A DNA stretch of 64,000 bases from Sphingomonas cavernae (GTDB taxonomy: Bacteria; Pseudomonadota; Alphaproteobacteria; Sphingomonadales; Sphingomonadaceae), in assembly GCF_003590775.1 (NCBI RefSeq), contig NZ_QYUM01000004.1:868001-932000 (forward strand), read 5' to 3'. Within the stretch, counting starts at the first letter, position 1. The number at the start of each line of letters is the position of its first letter. Of this stretch, positions 17,156 through 26,611 are shown piece by piece. Position numbers and translations under genes: made by a program. The notes below the pieces were generated by a model, which was not told the DNA's origin, made no database searches, and saw only the letters and a program-made list of their open reading frames with translations.

Positions 17156-17180
17156 ACGTGTTCTTGATGAACCTAAGCGA

Positions 17181-17603
17181 TCAGGCCGCTTCGTCCATGT
17201 CATCGTCACCAGCGACCGGACCCGAATCCTGGCCCTTGGCGCTGACGTCGCGGTCGACCAGCTCGATGTACGAGACCGCCGCCGCGTCCGAGGCGCGGAA
17301 GCCGGCCTTGATGATGCGGGTATAGCCGCCGTTACGGTCCTTGTAGCGCTCGGCCAGAACGTCGAACAGCTTCTTGAGCTGCGTGTCGTCGAGCAGGCGC
17401 GCATGCGCGAGACGACGGTTCGAAAGGCCGCCCTTCTTGGCGAGCGTGATCAGCTTTTCGACATAGGGGCGAAGTTCCTTCGCCTTGGCTGTCGTGGTCA
17501 TGATCTGCTCGTGCTTGATCAGCGCTGCCGCCATGTTGCGGAACATGGCTGTACGGTGTGAACCGGTACGCTGCAGCTTGCGGCCGCCTACGCGATGACG
17601 CAT
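17181..17603 (-). CDS. rplQ: 50S ribosomal protein L17
   Basis: 140-residue L17 with the conserved [20 protein letters not shown] start and the [15 protein letters not shown] and ARLLDD segments. A C-terminal acidic extension ([13 protein letters not shown]) goes beyond the minimal protein. ATG 17603 has GAAGGAAGAAG upstream. In most bacteria rplQ follows rpoA directly. Here 4.6 kb and an oppositely oriented adhesin gene intervene, so it must have its own promoter, tentatively at 17706-17734. Confidence 0.97.
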   Translation of the reverse strand: MRHRVGGRKLQRTGSHRTAMFRNMAAALIKHEQIMTTTAKAKELRPYVEKLITLAKKGGLSNRRLAHARLLDDTQLKKLFDVLAERYKDRNGGYTRIIKAGFRASDAAAVSYIELVDRDVSAKGQDSGPVAGDDDMDEAA

Positions 17604-17705
17604 TGTCTTCTTCCTTCGTTCGTTCGGGGGCCGTATCAGGTACCCCGGACCAGGCGGTGAATAAGGCCACCGCCCAAAACCAGTCACATATGCGTGAAGA
17701 GCAGC

Positions 17706-17734
17706 CCCAAAGCCGATCACGGCGTTCGAGTCAA
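17706..17734 (-). promoter_or_regulatory. Candidate rplQ promoter
   Basis: TTGACT (17729-17734 on the minus strand) preceded by AAAAATCC, a 17-base spacer and TTTGGG (17706-17711). The -10 is weak, but the TTGACTC -35 and layout match the promoter proposed for the rpsM operon. It is about 100 bases upstream of the rplQ start. Confidence 0.35.
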
Positions 17735-17770
17735 GGATTTTTCAGGGGATCTGCTCGATTGGCCCGCGCC

Positions 17771-17818
17771 GAAAGTCGCCTTGCGCTTGGCGTCGTCGCC
17801 AGCCTTCTTCTCCGGGCC
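17771..17818 (-). pseudogene. rpoA-like relic (16 codons)
   Basis: Read on the minus strand, these 48 bases encode GPEKKAGDDAKRKATF. The resident rpoA codons at 23170-23217 encode [16 protein letters not shown]. The match is 42 of 48 bases and 13 of 16 residues, in the same strand and frame, and similarity stops on both sides. It looks like a remnant of an rpoA copy or a gene-conversion tract left upstream of rplQ. Convergent similarity cannot be excluded for so short a stretch. Confidence 0.5.
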
Positions 17819-17916
17819 GTGAAAACAGGCGAACCAGCCCGCCGCGAAGGGACGGAACGTACCCGGACGCTCGCGCATAATGCCAAAATAGACCGGAAAG
17901 CCGGGGATTATCCCGA

Positions 17917-17944
17917 TTGCGACTGCCCGCTGCTGATCTATCCT
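17917..17944 (+). promoter_or_regulatory. Candidate promoter of the adhesin gene
   Basis: TTGCGA (17917-17922), 16-base spacer, TATCCT (17939-17944). It would give a leader of about 110 bases ending in the strong AGGAGG ribosome site at 18048-18053. By eye only. Confidence 0.3.
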
Positions 17945-18059
17945 CGACGGCCAGATTCGAGGGAGAACGGCGCGAGACACATTGAGCTACGAACGAAAAA
18001 ATCGGGGGGCCAAGACCAAATTATTCGAATCCGGCTGATGAAGTCACAGGAGGATAATC

Positions 18060-21000
18060 ATGGAGCGCCCAGATCATCGTGCGAAGATCGTGTCATTACT
18101 CTTTTCCACCGCGCTTACGTCGATTGGGCTGGCCATGCCCATGCTCGTTCAGCCCGTGATGGCACAAGGGCTCGTTGTCCAGCCCACCACGCCGGCGCCC
18201 GTTCCAGCATGCCCCGCCAATCCGCCGGCGGTGGTGAACCCGCCGGTGACAAGCGGCATCGCGATCAGCGGCGCGACCGATTGCCCGGCCGGGCCCACCC
18301 CCGCCGCACAGGTCAACGATGATCGCGGGATTGCAATCGGCAACGACCGCAGCACCCCGACCACCACCAGCGGCACCGGTGACTCGGTTGCGATCGGCAC
18401 CGGCGCAACCGCAGGGTCATCAGGCGTGGGTCAGGCTGTCGCCATCGGTTCTCGCGGCCGTGCGAGCGGCCTGAACTCGTTCGCGGGCGGCTTCAACGCG
18501 GTGGCGCAAGGCGGTAGCAGTGTCGCGCTGGGAGCAAGCAGCAATGCCGGAACGCTGAACGCCACGGCGGTCGGAACCGGCGCCAACGCCAGCGGCGACA
18601 CGGCGACGGTGGTCGGCTCCAACTCGCGCGCAAGCGGGATCCTGGGAGTGGCCATCGGGGGCTCGAACACGGTATCCGGGGACGCGGCGGTCGGCATCGG
18701 CTCCAACGTGCAGGCGACGCGGACGGGGTCGGTGGCAATCGGCGGAAACACGCTGGCAACCGAGGATGGGACGACCGCGGTCGGCTCGATCTCGATCGCA
18801 TCGGGGCTCGCCAGCACGGCTTATGGCTTCGATACGCAGGCGACGGCGCGTGGCGCTTCGGCGCTCGGCGGCGGCAGCCGTGCTACGGGCGACCAGAGTT
18901 CGGCGGTGGGAACACTTGCACAGGCGTTGGGGGCGAACACCATCGCGATCGGTTTTCTCTCCACCGCGAATGCGGCCGACAGCATCGTACTCGGCACCCA
19001 GGCGGTGGTCGCTCCAGTCGGTGTCAACAGCATCTCGATCGGCAACAACAGTGTGGTGAATTCGGCCAATGGCCTTGCGCTCGGAACCCGCGCGTCGGTC
19101 GCCGCCACCGATGGCAGCGGGACGGCGATCACCAATGGCATCGCGATCGGCAACAACAGCGTGACGAGCAACAGTGATGCGACCGCCGTTGGCACCGGCA
19201 CGATTGCCAGCGGCCAGAACAGCGTCGCGTTTGGCACCACGGCGCGCGCCACCGGAGCGCAAGGCAGCGCCATCGGGCAGAACAGCCTTGCCCAGGGCGC
19301 CAATTCGGTGGCGCTTGGCACTTCGGCGCGCGCGACGGGCCAGGTCAGCACCGCGCTCGGGCAGAACGCCACTGCCACGGGTGTGCGCAGCGTCGCGCTC
19401 GGCCAGTCGGCCGACGCGACGGGCACCGACGCGCTTGCTGTCGGCAATGCGGCGCAGGCGAGCGCGGCCAACGCGGTTGCGCTCGGCCGCACCGCAAATG
19501 CCAGCGGACTGGGGGCTATGGCACTCGGCAGGGACTCCGTTTCCAGCGGCGAAGGTTCGGTTGCGCTCGGCCGCATCACCGTTTCCAGCGGCAGGGGATC
19601 GACGGCTGTCGGAGACAGTGCCCTCGCTGTGGGTGTGGGCGATACCGCCATTGGATGGAACGCCCGGGTTCTTGCGAACCAGAGCACCGCGGTCGGCACC
19701 AATTCCACGATCGCCACGGGGGCGACGCAGGCGTCGGCGTTCGGTTTCGGCGCGACCGTCGCGCAATCCAACAGCGTGGCAGTTGGTGCGAACAGCAATG
19801 CCTCGCGCGGCGCGCAGACCAATTATACGGCCGCTGTGCTTACTTCGCCGCAGAACTCGATCGGCGAAGTCTCCGTTGGAACCACCTCGGGCCAGCGGCA
19901 GATCACGGGCGTGGCTGCGGGATCCCAGGCCAACGACGCGGTCAACGTCCTTCAGTTGCAGGGCGCGGTTTCACGCGCGGATGCCCTTGGCGGCGATATC
20001 GCGACCGCCCTGGGCGGCGGCGCCAGCTATTCAAGCGCAACGGGAAGGCTCTCTCCGCCCAGCTACACCATCCAGGGCGCTGCGCGCCCCAATATCGGCA
20101 CCGCGCTGGCCGCGCTCGACGGCCAGCTCACGACCAATACCGGCAACATCGCTACCAACACCGCGAACATCAGCACACTGCAGGGCCAGGTTGCGACAAA
20201 TTCGAGCCTCATCGCGAGCAACGTCACTGACATCAGCGCGCTGCAGGGGCAGGTCGGAACCAGCACGAACGATATTCTGGCGCTGCAGGGGCAGACGGCC
20301 AACAACACGAGTGCCATCACGACCGCTGGCACCAACATCACAAACCTGCAGACCCTGGCCACTGCCGCCGCGGGCAATATCTCGACGCTGCAGGGACAGG
20401 TGGGCTCTCACGATTCACAGATCGCGGCGAACACGGCGGCCATTGCGGGCCTGACGGCGGGGATTCCGCCGACGGGATCGGGACTGGTGGTCCAGCCCGC
20501 GGCCGGGGCCAACATCCTGGTCGGCGGGGGCACCGACGGCGCAGGAGTCGACTTCACGGGAACGGCGGGGGCACGCCAACTGACCGGCGTCGCGGCCGGG
20601 CAGGTCAATGCGGGCTCCACCGACGCCGTAAACGGCAGCCAGCTTGCTGGCTCGGCACAAAGTGTCGCCACCGCGCTGGGCGGTGGCTCGACCGTCAATC
20701 CCGACGGCACGGTCACCGCACCCAGCTACACGATCCAGGGCGCGACCCAGACGAGCGTGGGCGGCGCGCTGACCGCACTCGATGGTCAGGTGACCACCAA
20801 CACCAATGCGATCTCCGGGCTGCAGAACCAGGGCGCTACCAATGCCGGCGCGATCACAGCGCTCCAGGGCGAAGTGGCAACCCATTCGGGCGATATCGCG
20901 ACACTGCAGGGGCAGGCGGTGACCAGTGCTGGCCAGATCACGACGCTGCAGGGGCAGGTTGCGGGCAATACGGGGGCGATCACGACGCTGCAGGGGCAGA

Positions 21001-22058
21001 CCGCCACCAATAGCGCGAACATCACGACGGTCAGCAATAACGTAACCAACCTCAACAATGCGATCAGCGCGGGAACGATCGGCCTGGTCCAGCAGGCGGG
21101 ACCCGGAAGCAATCTCACGGTCGGCGCCGCGACCGACGGAGTCGCGGTCAGCTTTGCCGGCGCACAGGGCGCGCGCACGCTCGCGGGCGTCGGGCCGGGA
21201 ACGATCGCAGCCGGGTCGACCGAGGCGGTGAATGGAGACCAGCTCAATTTCACCAACGAAGTGCTGGCGGACGTCGCGAACCTCGTCACCGGTCAGGCGC
21301 TGGGCGGCTTTGGATCCGACAATACGAGCGGTGCGCTGCCGCCCAATCCGTCGGGGGCCGATTCCTCGGCGGGTGGCGCGGGCGCCGTGGCCTCGGGCGC
21401 TCGCTCGCTTGCGGTCGGCAACAGCAGCACGGCGTCCGGCGCCACGTCGACCGCGCTCGGCAACAATGCTCAGGCGACCGCCGACAACGCGGTCGCGGTG
21501 GGCCAGGCGGCACAATCGACCGGAGCGGGCGCTGTCGCGCTCGGGCAGGGCGCGCAGGCAACGGGCGCCAACGCGGTCGCGATCGGTGCCGGCGCATCCG
21601 CGATGGGGCCGAACCAGGTCGCGCTCGGTTCCGGCACCTCGACCTACACGCTGGCGGGAATCAATTCCTCGGCGAGCCAGGCGGCGCAGAGCGGCGCGCT
21701 GCGGCTGGTGACGACCGACATGGCCGGCAATCTCGGCACGAGCACACTCGACATTGCGACGCTGGGCGGATTGGGCCCGCGAACGAGCGCACTCGAGGGA
21801 CAGGTGGCCGTGCTCGACCGCCAGATGCGCCAGGCCAACGGCGGAATCGCGGCGGCGATGGCGATGGGCGGCACGCTGCTCCCGCCCGACATGAACGTCG
21901 CTGTCTCGTTCAACCTCTCCACCTATCGCGGCCAACAGGGCTTTTCGGGTGCGGTAGTCGCCCGCGTGACCGATCGGGTCTGGGTGAGCGGTGGTGTCGC
22001 GGGGTCCACCGTGAAGGGCTCCACCGGAGGGCGCGCAGGTGTGACATTCGGATGGTGA
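18060..22058 (+). CDS. Trimeric autotransporter adhesin (YadA/Hep_Hag family)
   Basis: 1332-residue outer-membrane adhesin of the type Vc secretion class. Signal peptide 1-35 (cleavage VMA-QG). A Pro-rich N-terminus holds two Cys (about 51 and 75). The first head (about 85-600) is built from 14- to 16-residue Hep_Hag repeats such as [11 protein letters not shown] and [13 protein letters not shown]. Neck/connector motifs recur near 600-635, 830-870 and 1027-1077 ([19 protein letters not shown] and relatives). They alternate with a coiled-coil stalk of TLQGQVATN-type repeats. A short second head (about 1105-1200) precedes a C-terminal YadA anchor of about 95 residues ending GVTFGW. AGGAGG lies seven bases before the ATG. 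It stands between rpoA and rplQ on the opposite strand, a location suggesting insertion. Confidence 0.95.
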   Translation: MERPDHRAKIVSLLFSTALTSIGLAMPMLVQPVMAQGLVVQPTTPAPVPACPANPPAVVNPPVTSGIAISGATDCPAGPTPAAQVNDDRGIAIGNDRSTPTTTSGTGDSVAIGTGATAGSSGVGQAVAIGSRGRASGLNSFAGGFNAVAQGGSSVALGASSNAGTLNATAVGTGANASGDTATVVGSNSRASGILGVAIGGSNTVSGDAAVGIGSNVQATRTGSVAIGGNTLATEDGTTAVGSISIASGLASTAYGFDTQATARGASALGGGSRATGDQSSAVGTLAQALGANTIAIGFLSTANAADSIVLGTQAVVAPVGVNSISIGNNSVVNSANGLALGTRASVAATDGSGTAITNGIAIGNNSVTSNSDATAVGTGTIASGQNSVAFGTTARATGAQGSAIGQNSLAQGANSVALGTSARATGQVSTALGQNATATGVRSVALGQSADATGTDALAVGNAAQASAANAVALGRTANASGLGAMALGRDSVSSGEGSVALGRITVSSGRGSTAVGDSALAVGVGDTAIGWNARVLANQSTAVGTNSTIATGATQASAFGFGATVAQSNSVAVGANSNASRGAQTNYTAAVLTSPQNSIGEVSVGTTSGQRQITGVAAGSQANDAVNVLQLQGAVSRADALGGDIATALGGGASYSSATGRLSPPSYTIQGAARPNIGTALAALDGQLTTNTGNIATNTANISTLQGQVATNSSLIASNVTDISALQGQVGTSTNDILALQGQTANNTSAITTAGTNITNLQTLATAAAGNISTLQGQVGSHDSQIAANTAAIAGLTAGIPPTGSGLVVQPAAGANILVGGGTDGAGVDFTGTAGARQLTGVAAGQVNAGSTDAVNGSQLAGSAQSVATALGGGSTVNPDGTVTAPSYTIQGATQTSVGGALTALDGQVTTNTNAISGLQNQGATNAGAITALQGEVATHSGDIATLQGQAVTSAGQITTLQGQVAGNTGAITTLQGQTATNSANITTVSNNVTNLNNAISAGTIGLVQQAGPGSNLTVGAATDGVAVSFAGAQGARTLAGVGPGTIAAGSTEAVNGDQLNFTNEVLADVANLVTGQALGGFGSDNTSGALPPNPSGADSSAGGAGAVASGARSLAVGNSSTASGATSTALGNNAQATADNAVAVGQAAQSTGAGAVALGQGAQATGANAVAIGAGASAMGPNQVALGSGTSTYTLAGINSSASQAAQSGALRLVTTDMAGNLGTSTLDIATLGGLGPRTSALEGQVAVLDRQMRQANGGIAAAMAMGGTLLPPDMNVAVSFNLSTYRGQQGFSGAVVARVTDRVWVSGGVAGSTVKGSTGGRAGVTFGW
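20150..21045 (+). repeat. Stalk-coding tandem repeats
   Basis: The unit acgctgcaggggcagg/a recurs at least six times within the adhesin stalk (for example near 20237, 20276, 20385, 20902, 20943 and 20986). It encodes TLQGQ/ALQGQ followed by variable Asn/Thr-rich residues. Nearly identical DNA units permit slippage or recombination that would lengthen or shorten the stalk in frame. Confidence 0.7.
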
Positions 22059-22140
22059 GGGTGTCACAAACTCAACCAGACGGATGAAGAGATCCACGAG
22101 ATATGCGGCACTGGCCTTCGCATCGTCAGGCTCGTCAAAG

Positions 22141-22177
22141 AAAAAAGGGCCGCCCCAACGGGACGGCCCTTTTGTTC
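22141..22177. terminator. Bidirectional terminator between the adhesin and rpoA
   Basis: Stem agggccgcccc / gggacggccct (one mismatch) with AAC loop. It is followed by TTTTGTT on the plus strand and by TTTTTTC on the minus strand. It can end both the adhesin transcript and the rpsM-rpsK-rpoA transcript, so rplQ is probably not reached by rpoA transcription. Confidence 0.88.
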
Positions 22178-22200
22178 GGTAACGCAGACTCCGGAGCGTC

Positions 22201-23262
22201 TTAGCCCAAAATCTCCTGTTCCAGCTTCTTGGCCATTTCCTCGATATTCTCGGGCGGCCAGCCGGGGATCTCCATGCCGAGGCGCAGACCCATGCTGGAG
22301 AGGACTTCCTTGATCTCGTTGAGCGACTTGCGGCCGAAGTTCGGCGTGCGCAGCATCTCGGCCTCGGTCTTCTGAACCAGATCGCCGATATAGATGATGT
22401 TGTCGTTCTTGAGGCAGTTCGCCGAACGCACCGACAGCTCGAGCTCGTCGACCTTCTTGAGCAGGTAACGGTTGAGCTGGTTGGTGTCGCTCTCCGACTC
22501 CGCTGCCGCAGGGGCCGCCATGCCGATCGTCGGCGCAGCCGCCGCCAGACCCTCGTCGAAGTGGACGAAGAGCTGGAGCTGGTCCTGCAGGATGCGCGCG
22601 CCATAAGCCAGCGCATCGTCGGGGGTGACGGTGCCGTCGGTCTCGATGGTGAGCGTCAGCTTGTCATAGTCCAGTTCCTGGCCGACGCGCGTGTTCTCGA
22701 CCTTGTACGCAACCTGGCGCACGGGCGAGTAGAGCGCGTCGATCGGGATCAGGCCGATCGGAGCGTCCGCGGGGCGGTTCGCGGCGGCGGGGACATAGCC
22801 CTTGCCGGTATCCGCGACGAGCTCCATGTTGAGCGTCGCACCCTCGTCGAGGTGGCAGATGACGAGATCGGGGTTCATCACCTCGATGTCGCCCGACACC
22901 GAGATCATGCCCGCGGTGACTTCGGCGGGGCCGGTCGCGGAAAGCTGCAGGCGCTTGGCGCCCTCGCCTTCCATCTTCAGCGCAATCTGCTTCACATTGA
23001 GGACGATGTCGGTCACGTCTTCGCGGACACCCGCGAGCGACGAGAACTCATGCAGCACATTCTCGATCTTGATCGAGGTGACCGCGGCGCCCTGCAGCGA
23101 GGAGAGGAGAACGCGGCGCAGCGCGTTGCCGAGCGTCAGGCCGAAGCCGCGCTCGAGCGGCTCCGCGACGAACGCCGCTTTGCGCTTGGCGTCGCCGCCA
23201 GCTTTCTTCTCCAGGCCATTGGGCTTTTTCAATTCCTGCCAGTTCTTGACATTGACAGACAC
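22201..23262 (-). CDS. rpoA: RNA polymerase alpha subunit
   Basis: 353 residues. The N-terminal assembly domain contains [20 protein letters not shown]. The C-terminal DNA/activator-binding domain contains [18 protein letters not shown] (with the Arg equivalent to E. coli R265) and [12 protein letters not shown]. The start is GTG at 23262 ([14 protein letters not shown] follows) with AGGGGAAG upstream. It follows rpsK by 94 bases. Downstream, a bidirectional terminator and an adhesin gene separate it from rplQ. Confidence 0.98.
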   Translation of the reverse strand: MSVNVKNWQELKKPNGLEKKAGGDAKRKAAFVAEPLERGFGLTLGNALRRVLLSSLQGAAVTSIKIENVLHEFSSLAGVREDVTDIVLNVKQIALKMEGEGAKRLQLSATGPAEVTAGMISVSGDIEVMNPDLVICHLDEGATLNMELVADTGKGYVPAAANRPADAPIGLIPIDALYSPVRQVAYKVENTRVGQELDYDKLTLTIETDGTVTPDDALAYGARILQDQLQLFVHFDEGLAAAAPTIGMAAPAAAESESDTNQLNRYLLKKVDELELSVRSANCLKNDNIIYIGDLVQKTEAEMLRTPNFGRKSLNEIKEVLSSMGLRLGMEIPGWPPENIEEMAKKLEQEILG

Positions 23263-23356
23263 GGGCTTCCCCTTGGCTGGGCGGGAGCGAGGGGCGCTCC
23301 GGCCGATAACAATAGGTCGAAGGGCCGCCCTCTCGGGCAGCCCATCGGGGATCACA

Positions 23357-23746
23357 TCAGACGCGGCGGCGCTTGGACGGCCGCACGCCGTTGTGCGGGA
23401 TCGGCGTCACGTCGCGGATCGACGTGATGTTGAAGCCGACCGCCTGGAGCGCACGGAGCGCCGATTCGCGGCCCGAACCCGGACCCTTCACCTCGACCTC
23501 GAGCGTGCGGACGCCGTGCTCGGCGGCCTTCTTGCCCGCGTCCTCGGCGGCGACCTGGGCGGCATAGGGCGTCGACTTACGGCTGCCCTTGAAGCCCATC
23601 ATGCCCGCCGACGACCAGGAAATCGCATTGCCCTGCGCGTCGGTGATCGTGATCATGGTGTTGTTGAAGCTGGCGTTCACATGCGCGACGCCTGCGGTGA
23701 TGTTCTTGCGTTCGCGCCGACGAAGGCGCTGCGGTTCACGTGCCAT
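23357..23746 (-). CDS. rpsK: 30S ribosomal protein S11
   Basis: 129-residue S11, platform protein of the small subunit near the mRNA exit site. Conserved [49 protein letters not shown] and the terminal [11 protein letters not shown] are all present. It is 15 bases downstream of rpsM, in the alpha operon. Confidence 0.98.
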   Translation of the reverse strand: MAREPQRLRRRERKNITAGVAHVNASFNNTMITITDAQGNAISWSSAGMMGFKGSRKSTPYAAQVAAEDAGKKAAEHGVRTLEVEVKGPGSGRESALRALQAVGFNITSIRDVTPIPHNGVRPSKRRRV

Positions 23747-23761
23747 GGTTTGTCGCGCCCC

Positions 23762-24130
23762 TTACTTCTTCTTGCCGGCGATCGGCTTGGCCTTACCCTT
23801 GCGGGTGCGGGCGTTGGTGTGCGTGCGCTGGCCGCGGACGGGCAAGCCCTTACGGTGACGCAGGCCGCGATAGCAGGCCAGGTCCATCAGGCGCTTGATG
23901 TTCATCGCGGTCTGGCGACGAAGATCACCTTCCACCGTGTGGCCGGCGTCGATCGTCTCGCGGATCTGGAGGACTTCCTGGTCCGACAGGTCCTGCACGC
24001 GGCGCTCGGGCGTGATGCCGAGCTGGTTGATGATCGCCTGCGCTTTGGCGGGGCCGATTCCGTGAATATACTGAAGCGCGATCAGAACGCGCTTGTTGGT
24101 CGGGATGTTAACCCCCGCAATACGTGCCAT
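23762..24130 (-). CDS. rpsM: 30S ribosomal protein S13
   Basis: 122-residue S13, at the head of the small subunit contacting tRNA and the 50S. It starts [20 protein letters not shown] and has [33 protein letters not shown] and the basic C-terminal tail [12 protein letters not shown]. It is the first gene of the alpha operon here. The frame extends upstream to 24175, but the conserved start is at 24130. Confidence 0.98.
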   Translation of the reverse strand: MARIAGVNIPTNKRVLIALQYIHGIGPAKAQAIINQLGITPERRVQDLSDQEVLQIRETIDAGHTVEGDLRRQTAMNIKRLMDLACYRGLRHRKGLPVRGQRTHTNARTRKGKAKPIAGKKK

Positions 24131-24451
24131 CTTTCTTTCTCCTGCTCCACAGGCGGCCTTGGCAGAACCGCCCATCTCATCGCGTCAGTCCCGAAACGCA
24201 CGAACGCGGCGAGCGCAAGAAAGCGCCGCCGGAGAGCCGGGGTTTCGGAATGCAGGACCCAATACGGTCGCGACGCCGCGGAGTCAAGCGCGGCTGCGGT
24301 CAACGCGCTGTGTCGCGTGCGCACTGATGAAGCGCGTCGTCTCATCGCCCTCGCTCTCCAGGGGAGCTTTTGTCGGGCACGATGCCAAAGCGCAAGATCA
24401 CATTGCTCCTGAATCGAAGGATATCGTCGCTTTGGCGCAACGCCGCTCCCA
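24131..24451. other. Leader/intergenic region upstream of rpsM
   Basis: 321 bases without a gene. They contain the candidate promoter of the rpsM-rpsK-rpoA unit (24259-24287) and about 130 bases of leader. No obvious S4-type pseudoknot was recognised by eye. Confidence 0.5.
24259..24287 (-). promoter_or_regulatory. Candidate promoter of the alpha operon
   Basis: TTGACT (24282-24287), 17-base spacer, TATTGG (24259-24264) on the minus strand. It is a plausible vegetative promoter in the gap that separates the alpha operon from the upstream genes. Confidence 0.55.
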
Positions 24452-24946
24452 TCATCGCGGTTGGGTGTCAACAATGGCGGGTGGACCAACCGCGGCGGCG
24501 AGCCGTGCATTCTGGTATCGCGGGTCGTCGGTCACCTCCGGCCCCAACCAGTCGGGCAAATCGACCGCGCGCCCGGGATGATCGAGCTCGATCTCCGCGA
24601 GGACGAGCCCCGCTAGTCGTCCCTCGAAGACATCGACCTCCCATATGAGCTTGTCTCCGGTCACGGGCACGAGATGGCGGCGCTTGACGATCAATTCACC
24701 CGTCGCAAGCCCGAGCAGCGGCTCGGCATCTTCGATGGGTATGGCGTATTCGAACTCCAGACGCCCCTCGCCACCGCGCTCCGACTTGACGGTGAGCATG
24801 GCGGATGTCCCGTCCACGACGCGCACGCGCACTGACGCCGCGCCTTCGCGTGCAAGATAGCCCTGGCGGATCGCCTTGACCGCCACGACCTCGCTTTTCC
24901 AGCGATCATCCGCGACGAGGAATTTGCGTTCGATCTCGATCGCCAT
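24452..24946 (-). CDS. CYTH domain protein (triphosphate tunnel enzyme)
   Basis: 164 residues with the CYTH signature ExExK in IEIERKFLV, followed by alternating charged strands (VRVRVVDG, LTVKSERGG, EFEYAIP, ELIVKRRHLV, WEVDVFEG, LAEIELD). These line a triphosphate-binding tunnel. Related bacterial enzymes are inorganic triphosphatases or, rarely, class IV adenylate cyclases. The start at 24946 overlaps the stop of the CHAD gene (TGATG). A CHAD/CYTH pairing points to polyphosphate or triphosphate chemistry. Confidence 0.88.
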   Translation of the reverse strand: MAIEIERKFLVADDRWKSEVVAVKAIRQGYLAREGAASVRVRVVDGTSAMLTVKSERGGEGRLEFEYAIPIEDAEPLLGLATGELIVKRRHLVPVTGDKLIWEVDVFEGRLAGLVLAEIELDHPGRAVDLPDWLGPEVTDDPRYQNARLAAAVGPPAIVDTQPR

Positions 24947-25872
24947 CACGCAGCCCTTGCCTGATCTGCCGCGTCGCCCTCGGCACGCCAGACCTCCCAG
25001 TAACCGCGCCAGCGCTTGACCAGCGCAGATGGCGACTCGCTCAGCAAAAGACCGCCCTCGTTCAGCGCGCGATCTGCGGTCGACCCGCTTCGTTGTGCGA
25101 GCGCAGCGCGAAAGGGCGCGACAACGGTGATGCCACCGAAATCTTCGGGATGTGCGGCAATGGCATGATCGAGCACCGCGAGGTCGTGATGATGGCCAAG
25201 CACTTCGCCAAGATCGTGCGCGGCGTCGACATGCACCGCCATTTCGGTTGGCCAGATCGGCGCGAGCAACCGCGTGTGATACCAATGATATTTCACCGAT
25301 TTGCGCCAGTCGTGAAAATCCTCGGCATCGCCGCTTGTTGCGGCACGCTTCATCGCCTTGCGGGCCTTGCGATAGTTGCGCGCCGCGCCTTGGGCGATCA
25401 TGTCGAAACCGTCTCCGTCGATACGCCAGTGCGCGGCATCCTCCCGCAGCACGGCGATGTCCCGGACGAATGTCGCGAGCCGCTCGTCAAGGTCGACGAT
25501 CGCCCCCAGCATCTTGCGATTGTGCAAGAGCCGACGACGCACCGCCGCGGCGGAGGAACGATCCGTCTCCGGCCACTCACGCAGGATCGTGTCGCACGTC
25601 TCAATCATCACATCGGCATCGCGCGTCAGTGCAAGCGGCGCGGCGAGCGCACGCAGCCTGTCGTCAGCCTCATCAAAGTCGGCAAATCCCGGACGGATAA
25701 GGCGGATCAGCGCGCGAAGCTGCTTGCAATGTTTGCGCGCCGAATGGACCATTTCGACGCGATCGGTTCGTGGGCTGACGAGCTCGACGATCGCCGCCTC
25801 GATCTGTTCGCTTACGATCCGGTGCAGCGTCTTCTCAATCGACTTGTCGCTGCGTTTCAGGCGATACGCCAA
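24946..25872 (-). CDS. CHAD domain protein
   Basis: 308-residue all-helical protein with conserved His residues: EMVHSARKHCKQLRALIRLI, RDADVMIET, DFHDWRKSVKYHWYHTRLL and LGEVLGHHHDLAVLDH. CHAD domains bind polyphosphate, and in several bacteria they localise to polyphosphate granules. The start is a TTG with GGAGCG upstream. It overlaps the following CYTH gene by one base, so the pair is coupled. It lies 126 bases downstream of the crystallin-like gene. Confidence 0.88.
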   Translation of the reverse strand: MAYRLKRSDKSIEKTLHRIVSEQIEAAIVELVSPRTDRVEMVHSARKHCKQLRALIRLIRPGFADFDEADDRLRALAAPLALTRDADVMIETCDTILREWPETDRSSAAAVRRRLLHNRKMLGAIVDLDERLATFVRDIAVLREDAAHWRIDGDGFDMIAQGAARNYRKARKAMKRAATSGDAEDFHDWRKSVKYHWYHTRLLAPIWPTEMAVHVDAAHDLGEVLGHHHDLAVLDHAIAAHPEDFGGITVVAPFRAALAQRSGSTADRALNEGGLLLSESPSALVKRWRGYWEVWRAEGDAADQARAA

Positions 25873-25998
25873 TGCGCGCTCCGATCCAGCCCCATCGCCA
25901 TTATGACCGGGGTCGAAACAAAGGCAAGGCCGGCGCCTGATGCGTCCGGAGCGTTGCCATCGGGCGGCCAGGCACCGACGCCGCCCGCCCCTTCCGGT

Positions 25999-26583
25999 TC
26001 AAAAACCCGAACGCACGCAGAGCACGTCGGCAATGTAGACGCGACGGCCAACCGTCTGGAGCGACTGGTTGCGCGAGCCGTTCCAGCCTGCCGAACGGCA
26101 GAACTGGTCCGCCGTCGTCTTGGCGCAATTGGCGGTCGATTGTCCGCCCGGGCACTGGATACGCTGGCCATAGCGCATGGGCTCGGGGAAGAATTCGGCA
26201 CCCATGCCGCGCAGCGACTGACCCGAACCGCCGCCACCGCCCGATCCCCCGCCGCCCAAAGGCCGCATCGACTGGAGTGTGCGGAACTGGTTGGCGATGC
26301 TGGGCGTGTCCTGATCGACGGTGGTGCAGCGACCGGTGAAATTGCGTCCCGTGCAGATCTGCCAGCGGCCGCTCCGCACGCGAATCGAACGCACTTGCCA
26401 CGCCAGCCCCATGTCGGGTTCAGCACGCTGCACCGCAACCGCGGGCCCCGAATAATAGGCATCGCGATAGATCGTCGCTTCAGCCTGACCGCCCGGCGGC
26501 CGGAAGCGTTCGTCCTGCTGGGCCGAGCCCGGAACTGAAACGGCTACCAACGCCGTCAGGCCGAGCATGGTCATGATACGCAT
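25999..26583 (-). CDS. Secreted protein with beta/gamma-crystallin-like domain
   Basis: 194 residues. Signal peptide (MRIMTMLGLTALVAVSVPGS-AQ). One beta/gamma-crystallin-like unit (about 32-90) has ATIYRDAYYSGPAVAV, WQVRSIRVRSGRWQICTG and NFTGRCTTV. A Gly/Ser linker (GGGGSGGGGGSG) follows, then a Cys-containing C-terminal domain (CPGGQSTANC, DQFCRSAGW, ADVLCVRSGF). GGAGGAG precedes the ATG. Bacterial members often bind calcium, but a canonical N/D-N/D-x-x-S/T-S loop is not obvious. It follows gdhA by 28 bases and may be cotranscribed. Confidence 0.72.
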   Translation of the reverse strand: MRIMTMLGLTALVAVSVPGSAQQDERFRPPGGQAEATIYRDAYYSGPAVAVQRAEPDMGLAWQVRSIRVRSGRWQICTGRNFTGRCTTVDQDTPSIANQFRTLQSMRPLGGGGSGGGGGSGQSLRGMGAEFFPEPMRYGQRIQCPGGQSTANCAKTTADQFCRSAGWNGSRNQSLQTVGRRVYIADVLCVRSGF

Positions 26584-26611
26584 GGCGCTCTCCTCCTTCC
26601 GCTCCGCTCCG

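Larger units (their letters stand above)
17604..18059. other. 456-bp region between rplQ and the adhesin gene
   Basis: Holds the candidate promoters of rplQ (minus) and of the adhesin (plus), and a 48-bp rpoA-like stretch at 17771-17818. A minus-strand frame of 87 codons (17717-17980) runs across it. It begins at a GTG without a ribosome site and is not accepted as a gene. Confidence 0.6.

Noticed and set aside
17717-17980. 87-codon minus-strand frame upstream of rplQ
   Set aside because: GTG start without ribosome site; only the rpoA-like stretch is recognisable, so it was listed as a relic instead of a gene.
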